Assembly: GCA_046732855.1 (NCBI GenBank)
Contig: JBKPNX010000015.1
Span: 1 to 16,986, forward strand
Direction of reading: 5' to 3'
Source of the DNA: JBKPNX01 sp046732855
GTDB taxonomy: Bacteria > Pseudomonadota > Alphaproteobacteria > Geminicoccales > Geminicoccaceae
Length of the DNA: 16,986 bases
Position numbers and translations under genes: made by a program. How positions within the stretch are numbered: position 1 is the stretch's first letter; every line of letters begins with the position of its first letter. The notes below the pieces were generated by a model. That model ran no database searches and was not told where the DNA came from. It saw only the letters and a list, made by a program, of their open reading frames with translations. Of the stretch, positions 5,774 through 13,863 are shown in pieces.

Positions 5774-6658
5774 ATGACGGATCTAGTCGAAGTTGGCCGG
5801 TTCAAGACGCTTGCCGATGCACGGCAGCAAATGCTGGTTCTGGCTGCTGTCGGCATCGAGTGCCACCTGATGAGGGCGGATCGCGACGTCGGGCTGTACG
5901 TGGCTGCCACCGACGTCGAGCGAGCCATGGAGGAGCTCGCGTGCTATGAGCGCGAGAACCTGCCCTCAGGACAGCGGCCGCTCCCGACCCGACCAGCCCG
6001 GCACGCGGTCGACGCAGCGCTGGCCTATTGCGCCGTGCTGCTGTTTTTCTTCGGCGCGGAGCGCAGGCACGCCCTGTCGGTCGATTGGGCCGCGATAGGT
6101 GCCGCCCAGGCGGGCCTGATCCGCGACGGGGCGTGGTGGCGAACGATCACCGCTCTGAGCCTCCATGCCGATCCTCTCCATTTGCTGAGCAATCTGGCCT
6201 CTGGCGTCATCTTCGGAATCTTTGTGGCGCAGATCCTCGGCTCGGGTCTCGCTTGGCTTGCCACACTTGTGGCGGGAGCTCTCGGGAACGCGCTAGTTGC
6301 TCTTGTTCAGGCGCCGGAACACACCGCGATCGGTGCCTCGACCGGCATCTTTGGCGCGTTGGGCCTTCTCTCGGGCTACATGCGGCGCTCACGGCTGCTT
6401 CCTTGGCGAGGCGGGCTTCGTCGCTGGGCGCCGCTGGCTGGCGGAGTCATGCTTCTTGCATTTCTTGGCTTCAGCGGCGAGCGCACCGATATCGGGGCGC
6501 ATGTCGCAGGTTTCGGGATGGGCGGCGTCATGGGCTTCATTCTCGCCCCACCTGCGGAGCGCCTGAAGAACGACCCCTGGGTGCAGTGGGCCTCCGGTGC
6601 GCTGGCATGTGGACTGTTCTTCCTCGCATGGCTGCTCGCTCTGAGTAGCGCCGGGTAA
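5774..6658 (+). CDS. Rhomboid-family intramembrane serine protease with DUF2007-like N-terminus
   Basis: A 294-residue membrane protease predicted to cut transmembrane substrates within the bilayer. Residues 1-60 form a soluble domain with the DUF2007 pattern (RFKTLADARQQMLVLAAVGIEC, LYVAATDVERAMEEL). About six helices follow. The rhomboid signature is complete: H136-LLS-N140 in helix 2, nucleophile S179 in GASTGIFG (helix 4) and H233 in GAHVAGFGMG (helix 6), giving the Ser-His dyad. I chose ATG 5774 because AGG (5765-5767) is at good spacing and it begins the soluble domain; an in-frame ATG at 5723 adds 17 residues. The DUF2007-like N-terminus may sense a ligand or partner, as does the unrelated cytosolic domain of GlpG; that is inference. 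Confidence 0.9.
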   Translation: MTDLVEVGRFKTLADARQQMLVLAAVGIECHLMRADRDVGLYVAATDVERAMEELACYERENLPSGQRPLPTRPARHAVDAALAYCAVLLFFFGAERRHALSVDWAAIGAAQAGLIRDGAWWRTITALSLHADPLHLLSNLASGVIFGIFVAQILGSGLAWLATLVAGALGNALVALVQAPEHTAIGASTGIFGALGLLSGYMRRSRLLPWRGGLRRWAPLAGGVMLLAFLGFSGERTDIGAHVAGFGMGGVMGFILAPPAERLKNDPWVQWASGALACGLFFLAWLLALSSAG

Positions 6659-6789
6659 GCCGACGGCAATCGTCCACTCTCGCCACGCAGGGGCATCAAA
6701 CACTGGTTCTGCAGAGGCTGGAGCGGCCGCTGCAGGCGAGCTGGGTGGAGCAGCGTGCTCGCATACGTCGTGAGCTAGGCCCGCGGCAG

Positions 6790-7238
6790 GTGGCCACCTC
6801 ACGGTTTCGAGCAGACCGAACCGGACGGACATGAGCTCTCGAATACGCGCTCGACGCGCAATATCCTTCTCTACCACCGTCAGCTTCTGATCCTCGGCCT
6901 CCCCGGTCGGCAGCAGCATCCGGCGGCCGCCTGATAGCCGAGGCCGGTGCCGGCCTCCAGCACGCTATCGTCCTGCCGCGGCTCCAGCAGATCGGTCATA
7001 ACGGCGACCACTAAGGTTGTGAGATCGTCTTGTCGAAGCCAATCGGTAGCGCGGCGTTGTGGTAAGCGTGCGCCGCCAGCGGCGGTGGCACAAAGGCGTG
7101 GCGCGGCACCCGGCCCATTGCCGTCAGCACCCGCTCCTCGAGGGCCGGCTAGCCAAGCTCATCGCCGGCGAGGTCGACGTGGATCCCGATCACCTCGACC
7201 ATGTGCCGGCGCAGGATGGCGAAGTGCTCTTCCCTCAT
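6790..7238 (-). pseudogene. pcm: Protein-L-isoaspartate O-methyltransferase, broken
   Basis: On the minus strand the frame opens MREEHFAILRRHMVEVI and stops at a TAG (7151-7149) where family members have Lys or another residue. The protein resumes as RVLTAMGRVPRHAFVPP, HAYHNAALPIGFDKTISQP. It then loses one base near 7012 (CAACCTTAGTGG) and resumes in another frame as VVAVMTDLLEP, SVLEAGTGLGYQAA, the SAM-binding motif I. At about 6921-6932 it jumps to the family's C-terminal LTVVEKDI and MSVRFGLLETV, so roughly 80 residues of the methyltransferase core are deleted. The family repairs isoaspartyl residues in ageing proteins; this copy cannot be active. The remaining DNA down to the rhomboid stop (6659-6790) shows nothing I recognise. 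Confidence 0.85.
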
Positions 7239-7345
7239 AGGCAACTGCCCTGGTGAGACTGCTGCACCGCCTCCGCCATGTCGTTCGGCACAAAAGTGGG
7301 ACGCTCCGAGCTGCTGCCCATTAGACTGCCGGTCGAGATGCTCGC

Positions 7346-8702
7346 GGTCGTGTCGCGAGGTTGGTGGAAATTGGCTGAGGCGGCGTAGGTTCCGATCGGC
7401 AAGATCGAGAAGGAACCCACGCCATGAACGAAGCTACGTCAGCCGCGCCGGCGCCGCCATCACCGTTCGCCTTCAGCGATTGGTTCGATCCCCTGGAGGA
7501 GGCGGTGCGTGGCCAGGTGCGCTGGTTCATCGAGCAGCTGCTGGAGGAGGAATTGGACGCGGCGCTCGGGCGGGGCCGCTACAAGCGCGGCGCGAGCTCG
7601 AGCGGGCGCCGCCACGGGCACCGGCCGCGCCAGCTGGTCACGACGTTCGGCCCGCTGAGCCTGTCGGTGCCGCGGGCGCGGCTGGCGGACGAGGCTGGCG
7701 AGCAGGAGTGGAAGAGCGCGGTTCTCCCGGCCTACAAGCGGCTCAGCCACCGGGCCGAGGCGCTGATCGCCGAAACCTATCTCGCCGGGGTCAACACCCG
7801 CCGGGTGCGCCGGGCACTCAAGACCCTGTTCGCCGGCCACATCGGCAAGGACATTGTCAGCCGCGCGTGGCAGCGAACCCGGTCGGAGTGGGAAGCCTGG
7901 CAAAAGCGCGACCTCGGCCGTGACGACATCGTCCGACTGATTCTCGATGGCACCGTCGTCAGGGTGCGCTTGGATCGCAAGGCCACGGCCATCTCGCTTC
8001 TGATCGCCATGGGCATCCGCCGCGACGGCCAGAAAGTGGTGCTCGCGATCAAGAATATGGGCGGGGAAAGCGAAGCCGCCTGGCGGGCCGTTCTGGATGA
8101 GCTGTTGGCGCGCGGCATGGCCAAGCCGGAGCTGGTGATTGTGGATGGTGGCAAGGGTCTCGAAGCCGCCCTGGCGAGCCTCTGGAACGACATCGCGATC
8201 CAGCGCTGCATGGTTCACAAGGAGCGCAACCTGCTCGCCCACGCCCCCAAGCACCTGCACGACCAGATCAAGGCCGAGTTCAACGACATGATGCACGCCA
8301 GCACAGCGGAGGCCGTGGTCGGCAAGCGTAAGGCGTTCCTGGCCAAGTGGAAGCTCCGCTGCCGGCCGGTCGCAACCAGCCTCGAGGAGGCGGGCGAGCG
8401 CCTGTTCACCTTCCTGCGCTACCCGCCCGAGCAATGGCGCTCGCTCAGGACCACGAATGCCATCGAGCGCTTGCACGAGTAGTTCAAGCGCCGGATCAAG
8501 ACCCAGTGCCTGCTGCCCTGCGCCGAGACCGCCGCCATGCTGTTTTGGGCGCTCCTCGCCTCAGGTCAGATCACCATGCGTCGGGTCGATGGATGGCCCA
8601 CCCTCGACCGCTCACCCGCCGACCTTGACCTCGCCGCCTGATCAACCACACCATGCCCTCGGAGCCGCGCCGCCCAATTTCCACCAACCTCGCGACACAA
8701 CC
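7346..8702 (+). mobile_element. IS256-family insertion sequence, complete ends with 8-bp target duplication
   Basis: The element is 1357 bp. Its left end begins GGTCGTGTCGCGAGGTTGG and its right end, read on the minus strand, begins GGTTGTGTCGCGAGGTTGG; the inverted repeats match for about 28 of 30 bases (7346-7375 and 8673-8702). Perfect copies of ATGCTCGC flank it at 7338-7345 and 8703-8710; 8-9 bp duplications are typical of IS256. It carries one transposase gene. It inserted in the gap between the broken pcm gene and the Gre-like gene, so it does not interrupt a recognisable gene. The intact duplication indicates insertion without later rearrangement at the ends. Confidence 0.92.
7424..8641 (+). 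pseudogene. IS256/Mutator-type transposase with internal amber stop
   Basis: DDE transposase of the IS256 family. Catalytic residues are all visible: D175 in LILDG, D241 in IVDGGKG and E348 in NAIERLHE. Other family marks are RGRYKRG, the NMGGESEAAW region and RCMVHKERNLL. Codon 353 (8480-8482) is TAG where relatives have GAG (NAIERLHEEFKRR), and the same frame then continues for 52 residues (FKRRIKTQ, LPCAETAAMLFWALLASGQI) to TGA at 8639-8641. The catalytic triad lies before the stop, but the C-terminal helices are lost, so the enzyme is probably inactive unless the amber codon is suppressed. AGGA at 7411-7414 supports the start. Confidence 0.9.
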
Positions 8703-8733
8703 ATGCTCGCCAGCGCTTGGCGTTGGCCTAAAG

Positions 8734-9222
8734 CTACTCGAGCGCTTCGGGCGTCCCACTGATGGATAAGACCTCGACCTCACCTGTAGGAAGTCGCCGA
8801 AGGTTCCCGGGCCGACTGCCCAAGAGGGCCTGCGCCACCGGCGCGGTCCAGGCGATCCTGCCGGTCGACGGATCGGCCTCATCCTCGCCGACGATCCGGA
8901 AGGTCACCTCCGTCTCGTCCTCGCGCAGGACGGTGACCGCCATTCCGAACACCACGTGATCGGCCTCTGGGTCCGGTTCGGCAAGCTCCGCGCTGGCGTG
9001 CCGGGCCGTCCAATAGCGCAGCTCCCGTGCAGCTCTGCCCAGCGCCTCCCGATCGGCTGCGGCGGTCGCGCGCGCCAGATCGTTCTGGTGTTGAGCAACC
9101 CTGCTCTCGATCAGCCGCAAGCCGCGACGCGTCACCAGATTGCGACGCGGGCTGATCGGTCGATCCGGCAGAGCGACCACGCCAGGATCGGCAACATCCT
9201 CTTTGACGAAGGCACGGCTCAT
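8734..9222 (-). CDS. GreA/GreB-family transcription elongation factor-like protein
   Basis: A 162-residue protein. The N-terminus MSRAFVKED and PDRPISPRRNLVT is the typical opening of alphaproteobacterial GreB-like proteins. Residues 30-85 should form the coiled coil that enters the RNA polymerase secondary channel (LIESRVAQHQNDLARA, REALGRAARELRYW). The C-terminal FKBP-like domain has FGMAVTVL, FRIVGEDEADPSTGRIAWTAPVAQALLGSRPGN. I used ATG 9222; a TTG 12 bases upstream is possible. The family rescues backtracked polymerase or, in Rnk-like members, regulates nucleoside diphosphate kinase. It lies 62 bp after the cupin on the same strand and could be the last gene of that transcript, though its job looks unrelated. 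Confidence 0.85.
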   Translation of the reverse strand: MSRAFVKEDVADPGVVALPDRPISPRRNLVTRRGLRLIESRVAQHQNDLARATAAADREALGRAARELRYWTARHASAELAEPDPEADHVVFGMAVTVLREDETEVTFRIVGEDEADPSTGRIAWTAPVAQALLGSRPGNLRRLPTGEVEVLSISGTPEALE

Positions 9223-9284
9223 CGCAGCGGCCAAAGTGGATCGACGAGGCGCAGGCTCTTCTAGGCGATCTGCCCGTCATCGCA

Positions 9285-9824
9285 CTATGCCTGCGCCTTC
9301 TCTTTCCCGGCCAGATACCCGCTCGCGTCCAGCTGACCGCCGTGCTCCTTCGCTTCCTCGATCAGCTCCGGGTGCCAAGTGAGTCGGCCGCCGTCGTCGC
9401 CGCCCACGATCGCGATCACCTGGATCGTCTTGTTGTCGGCATTTCGAAAGCCGCGCATCACGCCGATCGGCACGGTGATGGTGTCGAGCGGACCCAGCTC
9501 CACCTCGTTCTCGCCCTGCTCGCCCCAGAACACCGCCAGCTTGCCGTCGATCGGCATGAACACTTCTTCGGTAGTATGAGAGTGAAGCCCGGCGCCATTG
9601 CCCGGCTCGACTTCGATCAGGCTGAAGCTGAACGGGTGTTGGACCGTGATCGCCGGCCGCATCTTCGGATCCTCGAACACGCTCTTGCCGATGATGCTGT
9701 AGAGCTTGCGTCGGTAGCGCGGGATGACCGTGTCGACGAACGAGTCCGGGAAAGCTGTAAGCTCGTTGCGCCGCGCCACCCTGGTCTCGAGCATGCGCTC
9801 GATCGTGTACTGCTCAGACGTCAT
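9285..9824 (-). CDS. Cupin-domain protein with a substituted metal ligand
   Basis: A 179-residue single-domain cupin with a perfect AGGAGG six bases before the start. Cupin motif 1 is HSHTTEEVFMPIDG (H81, H83, E86 or E87, G94). Motif 2 reads DTITVPIGVMRGFRN, where the usual metal-binding His of VPxGxxH is Arg (R124). Cupins with two His and a Glu can still bind metal, but a changed fourth ligand often means altered chemistry or a non-enzymatic role. N-terminal residues 1-60 are charged and helical. The gene lies 50 bp downstream of the molybdopterin subunit on the same strand, so it probably acts in the same pathway as a dioxygenase, isomerase or small-molecule sensor. Its substrate cannot be told from sequence. 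Confidence 0.85.
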   Translation of the reverse strand: MTSEQYTIERMLETRVARRNELTAFPDSFVDTVIPRYRRKLYSIIGKSVFEDPKMRPAITVQHPFSFSLIEVEPGNGAGLHSHTTEEVFMPIDGKLAVFWGEQGENEVELGPLDTITVPIGVMRGFRNADNKTIQVIAIVGGDDGGRLTWHPELIEEAKEHGGQLDASGYLAGKEKAQA

Positions 9825-9874
9825 AGCTGGCCTCCTGTCCTGCGGGTGCGACCCGGTAATCCTTTGATCTACGC

Positions 9875-12298
9875 CTATTCGGCCGCGGCCCTGGTCTGCG
9901 CGTTCTGAAGCATGTGCCAGATCTTGTCGGGCCGCAGCGGCAGCTCCGTGATTTCGATTCCGAACGGACTCAGCGCATCGCAGATCGCGTTCGACAATGC
10001 GCCGGGTATGGCACTCGGCCGCCCCTCACCGATGCCGCGGCTGCCGAGCGGCGTGTGGGGACAAGGCGTCGGCGCGTGCGTCACTTGGATGTGAGGGACG
10101 TCCGCGGCCGTCGCGAGCTTGTAGTTCTCAAAATCTGCGGTGAGCTGCTGGCCGTTGTCGGCATAGACGAACTGCTCGAAGCACGCATTGGAGATGCCCT
10201 GCACGATCGCGCCGTGCATCTGCCCGGCCACGATCTGCGGATTGATGATGCGGCCGACGTCCTCCGAAGTGGTCCAGCTCAGGATCTTCCACTGGCCGGT
10301 ATTCACGTCCACCTCGACCTTGCAGCAGTCCGCGTTGAAACAGATCATCGGCTTGTCGGCCTCGAAGAACGAGGTCTGCTCGAGGCCGCCGCTGACCCCA
10401 GGCGGCAGGTTGATCGGGGCCATGATGATCCGCTCGACCATCTCGCGAAACGTCTTCCTGGCATTCGGCGTGCGCTTGTAGACGATCGCGCCGTCCTTGA
10501 ACTCGAAGTCGTCCGGATCAACGTCGCCGAGCTCCAGGTCGTGCGCCATCACCTTTGCTATCTTGCGTTTGAGCTCGCGGCACGCCTGGTACGTAGCGCT
10601 GACGAAATAGGAGCCGGCGCGGGCGCCGATCGTGCCCGAGCCGAACGGGGTCGTGCCGGTGTCCCCGGTCTGCACCACGATATCGTTGGGATGGATGCCA
10701 AACGCGTAGGCGACCACCTGCGCGACCGTGGTCTCATGCCCCTGACCACCCGGCGCGTCGCCCTCGAACACGAGCACCTTGCCGCGCGGGTCGAGTCGGA
10801 CGGTCGCCGCGCCGTAACCGGGCTGATTCTCCATCGGCACGAGCAGCTCCGAGGCGACGCCTGAGAGCTCGACGCCGACGGCGAAGCCGATGCCGAGGTA
10901 ACGCCCCTGCTTGCGAGCCTCGGCCTGCTCGTTGCGGAACCCGGGGAGGTCGACCCTGGCCATCAGATTGTCGAACACCTTTACGAAATCGCCGCTGTCG
11001 AAGTACTCCCCGGTGATTGACGTGTAGGGCAGTGACTTGACGAAGTTCCTGCGCCGCACCTCGGCTGGCTCGAGCTTGCACGCCCTGGCCACCATGTCGA
11101 TCGAGCGCTCCAGGGCGAAGCGAGTGGGAAATTCGCCGAAGGCCCGCGCCGGGCTCAGCGCCGCCTTGTTGGTGCAGGCGACCTTGATCTTCACGTCGCC
11201 CATCGGCCAGGCATAGGCATTCGGCAGCTCGACGGCGCCGAGGAACGGCATCAGAAAGCCCCAGTAGACCCCCTCGCAACCGTCGCCGCAGTCGCCGATA
11301 CCACGATCGCGCAGGGCCAAAAGCTGGCCGTCCTTCGTGGCCGCGATCTCAAGGTCGTGGATCTGATCGCGCTCCTGGCTCACCGCCATCAGGTGCTCGT
11401 GGCGCGACTCGATCCAGCGCATCGGCCGCCCGAGCTTTCGCGCCATGTAGGCGACGATGATCGGCTCGCGGTAGAACGGCGCCTTGACCCCGAAGCCGCC
11501 GCCCTGATCGCGCGGCGCGATGACGCGGACCTTTTCCGCCGGGATGTCGAGAATGTCCGAGAGGGCCAGCCGGTCGATGTGCGGTCGCTGCGTCGTGACG
11601 TACGCGGTCAGGCCGTCGGCGTCGTCCCACAGGCATAGCGAGCCACGGGTCTCCATTGGGGTGACGCCGCACCGGTGACAGCGGAAGCGGTTGCGCACGA
11701 CCACGTCGGCCGAATCGAACGCCTCCTGTACCTTGCCCTCGTTACGGACATGCTCCTGCGGCGTCGCCCCGCCCGTGAACGTCATCTCGAAGATCAGGTT
11801 GCTGTCCCACCCGTCATGGACGATCGGCGCATCCGGCTTCAGCGCCGCTTCCGGATCACCGACGTAGGGCAGCTCCTGGTAGTCGACCTCGATCGCCTCC
11901 GCGGCGTCCTCTGCCACATACTTGTCGCGCGCGACCACGGCCGCGAGCGCATCGCCGTGGAAGCGCACCTTGCCCACCGCAAGCGGCCAATGGGTCGGGT
12001 ACTTCGCCGGCATGTTCGGCACCACCACCGGCTGCGGCAGGGATGCGATCTGATCCTTGATGTCGTCGCCGGTGATCACCGCCACGACGCCAGGCATCGC
12101 TTTCGCGCGGCTCGTGTCGATGCTCTTGATCCGGGCATGGGCCACGTGACTGCGCACGAACACGAGGTGCAGCATGCCCGGCACCACGATGTCGGCGATG
12201 TAGCGCCCGCGACCGGTGATCAGCCGCTGATCTTCCTTGCGACTGAACTTTGCGCCGAACCAGCCGTCCGCAGCACCGGCGTCCGTCGAGTGGGTCAT
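9875..12298 (-). CDS. Xanthine dehydrogenase-family molybdopterin-binding subunit (CoxL-like)
   Basis: An 807-residue large subunit of a molybdenum hydroxylase, holding the Mo-molybdopterin centre where substrate is hydroxylated with water oxygen. Visible marks: WFGAKFSRKEDQRLITGRGRYIADI at the N-terminus, DQGGGFG (265-270) near the cofactor, GQGHET, GARAGS, and SRGIGEGRPSA with E758 at the place of the catalytic Glu. The substrate loop that is AYRCSFR in form I CO dehydrogenases and AYRGAGR in form II enzymes is here PARAFGEF (383-390), so CO dehydrogenase activity is unlikely. AAGGAG seven bases before ATG fixes the start. It follows the [2Fe-2S] subunit by 50 bp. Databases may label it aerobic CO dehydrogenase large chain; aldehyde or aromatic/heterocycle oxidation is more likely. 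Confidence 0.93.
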   Translation of the reverse strand: MTHSTDAGAADGWFGAKFSRKEDQRLITGRGRYIADIVVPGMLHLVFVRSHVAHARIKSIDTSRAKAMPGVVAVITGDDIKDQIASLPQPVVVPNMPAKYPTHWPLAVGKVRFHGDALAAVVARDKYVAEDAAEAIEVDYQELPYVGDPEAALKPDAPIVHDGWDSNLIFEMTFTGGATPQEHVRNEGKVQEAFDSADVVVRNRFRCHRCGVTPMETRGSLCLWDDADGLTAYVTTQRPHIDRLALSDILDIPAEKVRVIAPRDQGGGFGVKAPFYREPIIVAYMARKLGRPMRWIESRHEHLMAVSQERDQIHDLEIAATKDGQLLALRDRGIGDCGDGCEGVYWGFLMPFLGAVELPNAYAWPMGDVKIKVACTNKAALSPARAFGEFPTRFALERSIDMVARACKLEPAEVRRRNFVKSLPYTSITGEYFDSGDFVKVFDNLMARVDLPGFRNEQAEARKQGRYLGIGFAVGVELSGVASELLVPMENQPGYGAATVRLDPRGKVLVFEGDAPGGQGHETTVAQVVAYAFGIHPNDIVVQTGDTGTTPFGSGTIGARAGSYFVSATYQACRELKRKIAKVMAHDLELGDVDPDDFEFKDGAIVYKRTPNARKTFREMVERIIMAPINLPPGVSGGLEQTSFFEADKPMICFNADCCKVEVDVNTGQWKILSWTTSEDVGRIINPQIVAGQMHGAIVQGISNACFEQFVYADNGQQLTADFENYKLATAADVPHIQVTHAPTPCPHTPLGSRGIGEGRPSAIPGALSNAICDALSPFGIEITELPLRPDKIWHMLQNAQTRAAAE

Positions 12299-12348
12299 CT
12301 GTTCGCTCCTTAATGTCTGGTTGCGCCGCTCGCGGAGGAGGGGCTTCT

Positions 12349-12828
12349 CTAGGTGCCCGCAACCCGCTTCGACGCTTCACGGACCGCATCGACGATGTGC
12401 ACGTAGCCGGTACATCGGCACAGGTTGCCGATCAGCGCGTGGCGGATCTCCTCATCGGTCGGGTTCGGATGCTTCTCGATGAACTCGGCCATGTTCATGA
12501 GGATGCCCGGGGTGCAGTAGCCGCACTGTAGGGCGTGATGCTCGTTGAACGACTTCTGCAATGGGCTGAGCTCACCGTTCTCCGCCAATCCTTCGACCGT
12601 GGTTACCGCGTGGCCGTCGGCCTGCACCGCGAGCATCAGGCAGCTCTTCACCGCTGCGCCGTCGAGCTGCACGGTGCAGGCGCCACACACGCCTTCGTAG
12701 GTGCAGCCGACGTGGGTGCCGGTCAGCCCGGCACGGTCGCGGATGAAGTCGGAGAGAAGCATGCGGATCGGCACCGCTTCTTCGAACACCTCCCCGTTGA
12801 TCGTGATGCGGACGGTCCTCGTGCTCAC
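12349..12828 (-). CDS. [2Fe-2S]-binding subunit of the molybdenum hydroxylase (CoxS-like)
   Basis: A 159-residue electron-transfer subunit with two [2Fe-2S] clusters. The plant-type N-terminal cluster uses C42, C48, C51 and C63 (GCTYEGVCGACTV ... KSC); the C-terminal helical cluster uses C102, C105, C137 and C139 (QCGYCTPG, NLCRCTGY). It passes electrons from the Mo centre to FAD. The first gap, C42-x5-C48, is one residue longer than the C-x4-C found in best-known members (for example GCETSHCGAC in CoxS); the DNA here is a clean in-frame codon. Length is normal for the family. The gene is 12 bp after the FAD subunit and 50 bp before the large subunit, order M-S-L as in cox-type operons. Confidence 0.95.
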   Translation of the reverse strand: MSTRTVRITINGEVFEEAVPIRMLLSDFIRDRAGLTGTHVGCTYEGVCGACTVQLDGAAVKSCLMLAVQADGHAVTTVEGLAENGELSPLQKSFNEHHALQCGYCTPGILMNMAEFIEKHPNPTDEEIRHALIGNLCRCTGYVHIVDAVREASKRVAGT

Positions 12829-12840
12829 GAGCGTGCCTCC

Positions 12841-13737
12841 TCAGGCTCGGGTTGCTTGGGCTCGGCCGGTGGCGCGACGCAGAGCCGTCGCGGCCATCTC
12901 CGTGCCGAGCGCACGGATCAGATTTGAGCGGTAGGCCGGATCGGCCCAGAGATCGCCTTGGGTCTCGAGCTCGTCTGCCGCCGCCGCCATGGCCCCCGCG
13001 AGGCCATCGGCATCGTCGGGTCCGCACCCGACCAGCTTCGCTTCGGCCGTCGGCGAGCGCTTCGGCCCGCTCGCCAGGCCGCCGAACCCGACCCTCGCCT
13101 TGGCGCACTTCCCCGAGCCATCGGTCTCGACATAGACGCAGGCGCCGATCACCGGCAGGCCGTCGCTGAGCAGAGACCACTTCCGGTACGCGCTGCCGGC
13201 ATTCTTCGGCGGCGCGGGCAGCTGCAGTGACACCAAAAGCTCGTCATCCTTGCGCGCCGTCTCAAGCGGCGCGCCGATGAACTCGCGAGCCGGCAGGCTG
13301 CGTTGTCCGCCGCTTCCCGACACGAGATTCATCGTGGCATCCAGCGTCAGCGCGACCGCCGGCATGCAGGCGGCAATGTAGTTCCAGCACACGCTGCCGC
13401 CGATCGTGCCGCGATTGCGGACCTGGCGGTCCCCGACGTGCCGGGCAGCGTCGATCAGCGCCCCATAAGCCGGCGCCAGGCGCTCCTCTGCCGCGAGCTC
13501 GACGTAGCGGGTCATGGCCCCGATCCTGACGCCGCCATCGATCTTCACGCCCTTGAGCTCGCTGACGTCCTGGAGATCCACCAGTGCGTGCGGCTGCACG
13601 AGGCGCGCCTTCAGCGCCTGCATCAGGCTCTGGCCGCCGGCGATGAACACCGCGTCGGAGCCGCCGTCGGCGATCGCCGTCACAGCCTCCTGGACAGAGG
13701 TGGGCCGGTGATAGTCTTGGATGACTGCTGGATACAT
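12841..13737 (-). CDS. FAD-binding subunit of the molybdenum hydroxylase (CoxM-like)
   Basis: A 298-residue flavoprotein subunit that accepts electrons from the iron-sulfur subunit. FAD-contact motifs are AGGQSLMQALKARLVQP (33-49) and TIGGSVCWNY (111-120), followed by PAVALTLDATM and RKWSLLSDGLPVIGA in the C-terminal CO_deh_flav_C-like domain. I chose MYPAVIQDYHRPTS at 13737 because homologues begin close to the (Y/F)xRP motif; the frame is open upstream to 13839 but that stretch is low-complexity Gly/Ser. In the first motif Gln replaces the more common His (AGGHS). Distance to the next gene is only 12 bp, so the two are surely co-transcribed. Confidence 0.93.
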   Translation of the reverse strand: MYPAVIQDYHRPTSVQEAVTAIADGGSDAVFIAGGQSLMQALKARLVQPHALVDLQDVSELKGVKIDGGVRIGAMTRYVELAAEERLAPAYGALIDAARHVGDRQVRNRGTIGGSVCWNYIAACMPAVALTLDATMNLVSGSGGQRSLPAREFIGAPLETARKDDELLVSLQLPAPPKNAGSAYRKWSLLSDGLPVIGACVYVETDGSGKCAKARVGFGGLASGPKRSPTAEAKLVGCGPDDADGLAGAMAAAADELETQGDLWADPAYRSNLIRALGTEMAATALRRATGRAQATRA

Positions 13738-13863
13738 GGTCCTGCTCGGTGCCTCCCTCTGCTCTGGCGGATCAGACGCACCTGCTCCGCCGCAACTCCC
13801 TCCCCTGGACCCGCCATCGCCTCCCAGCCACCCGCTCAAGGCGCAGCGGCGCGATGTTCAGCG

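Noticed and set aside
6389..6919. Minus-strand open frame of 176 codons overlapping the rhomboid gene
   Set aside because: Only its first 40 or so codons are meaningful, as the C-terminal remnant of pcm; the rest is antisense to the rhomboid gene.
7460..8476. Long minus-strand open frame antisense to the transposase
   Set aside because: It is a mirror frame of the transposase with no recognisable domain and no ribosome-binding site.
9875..12828. Labelling the molybdenum hydroxylase as aerobic CO dehydrogenase (coxMSL)
   Set aside because: The large subunit lacks the AYRCSFR loop with its Mo-Cu Cys, and no cox accessory genes are nearby, so cox symbols were not assigned.
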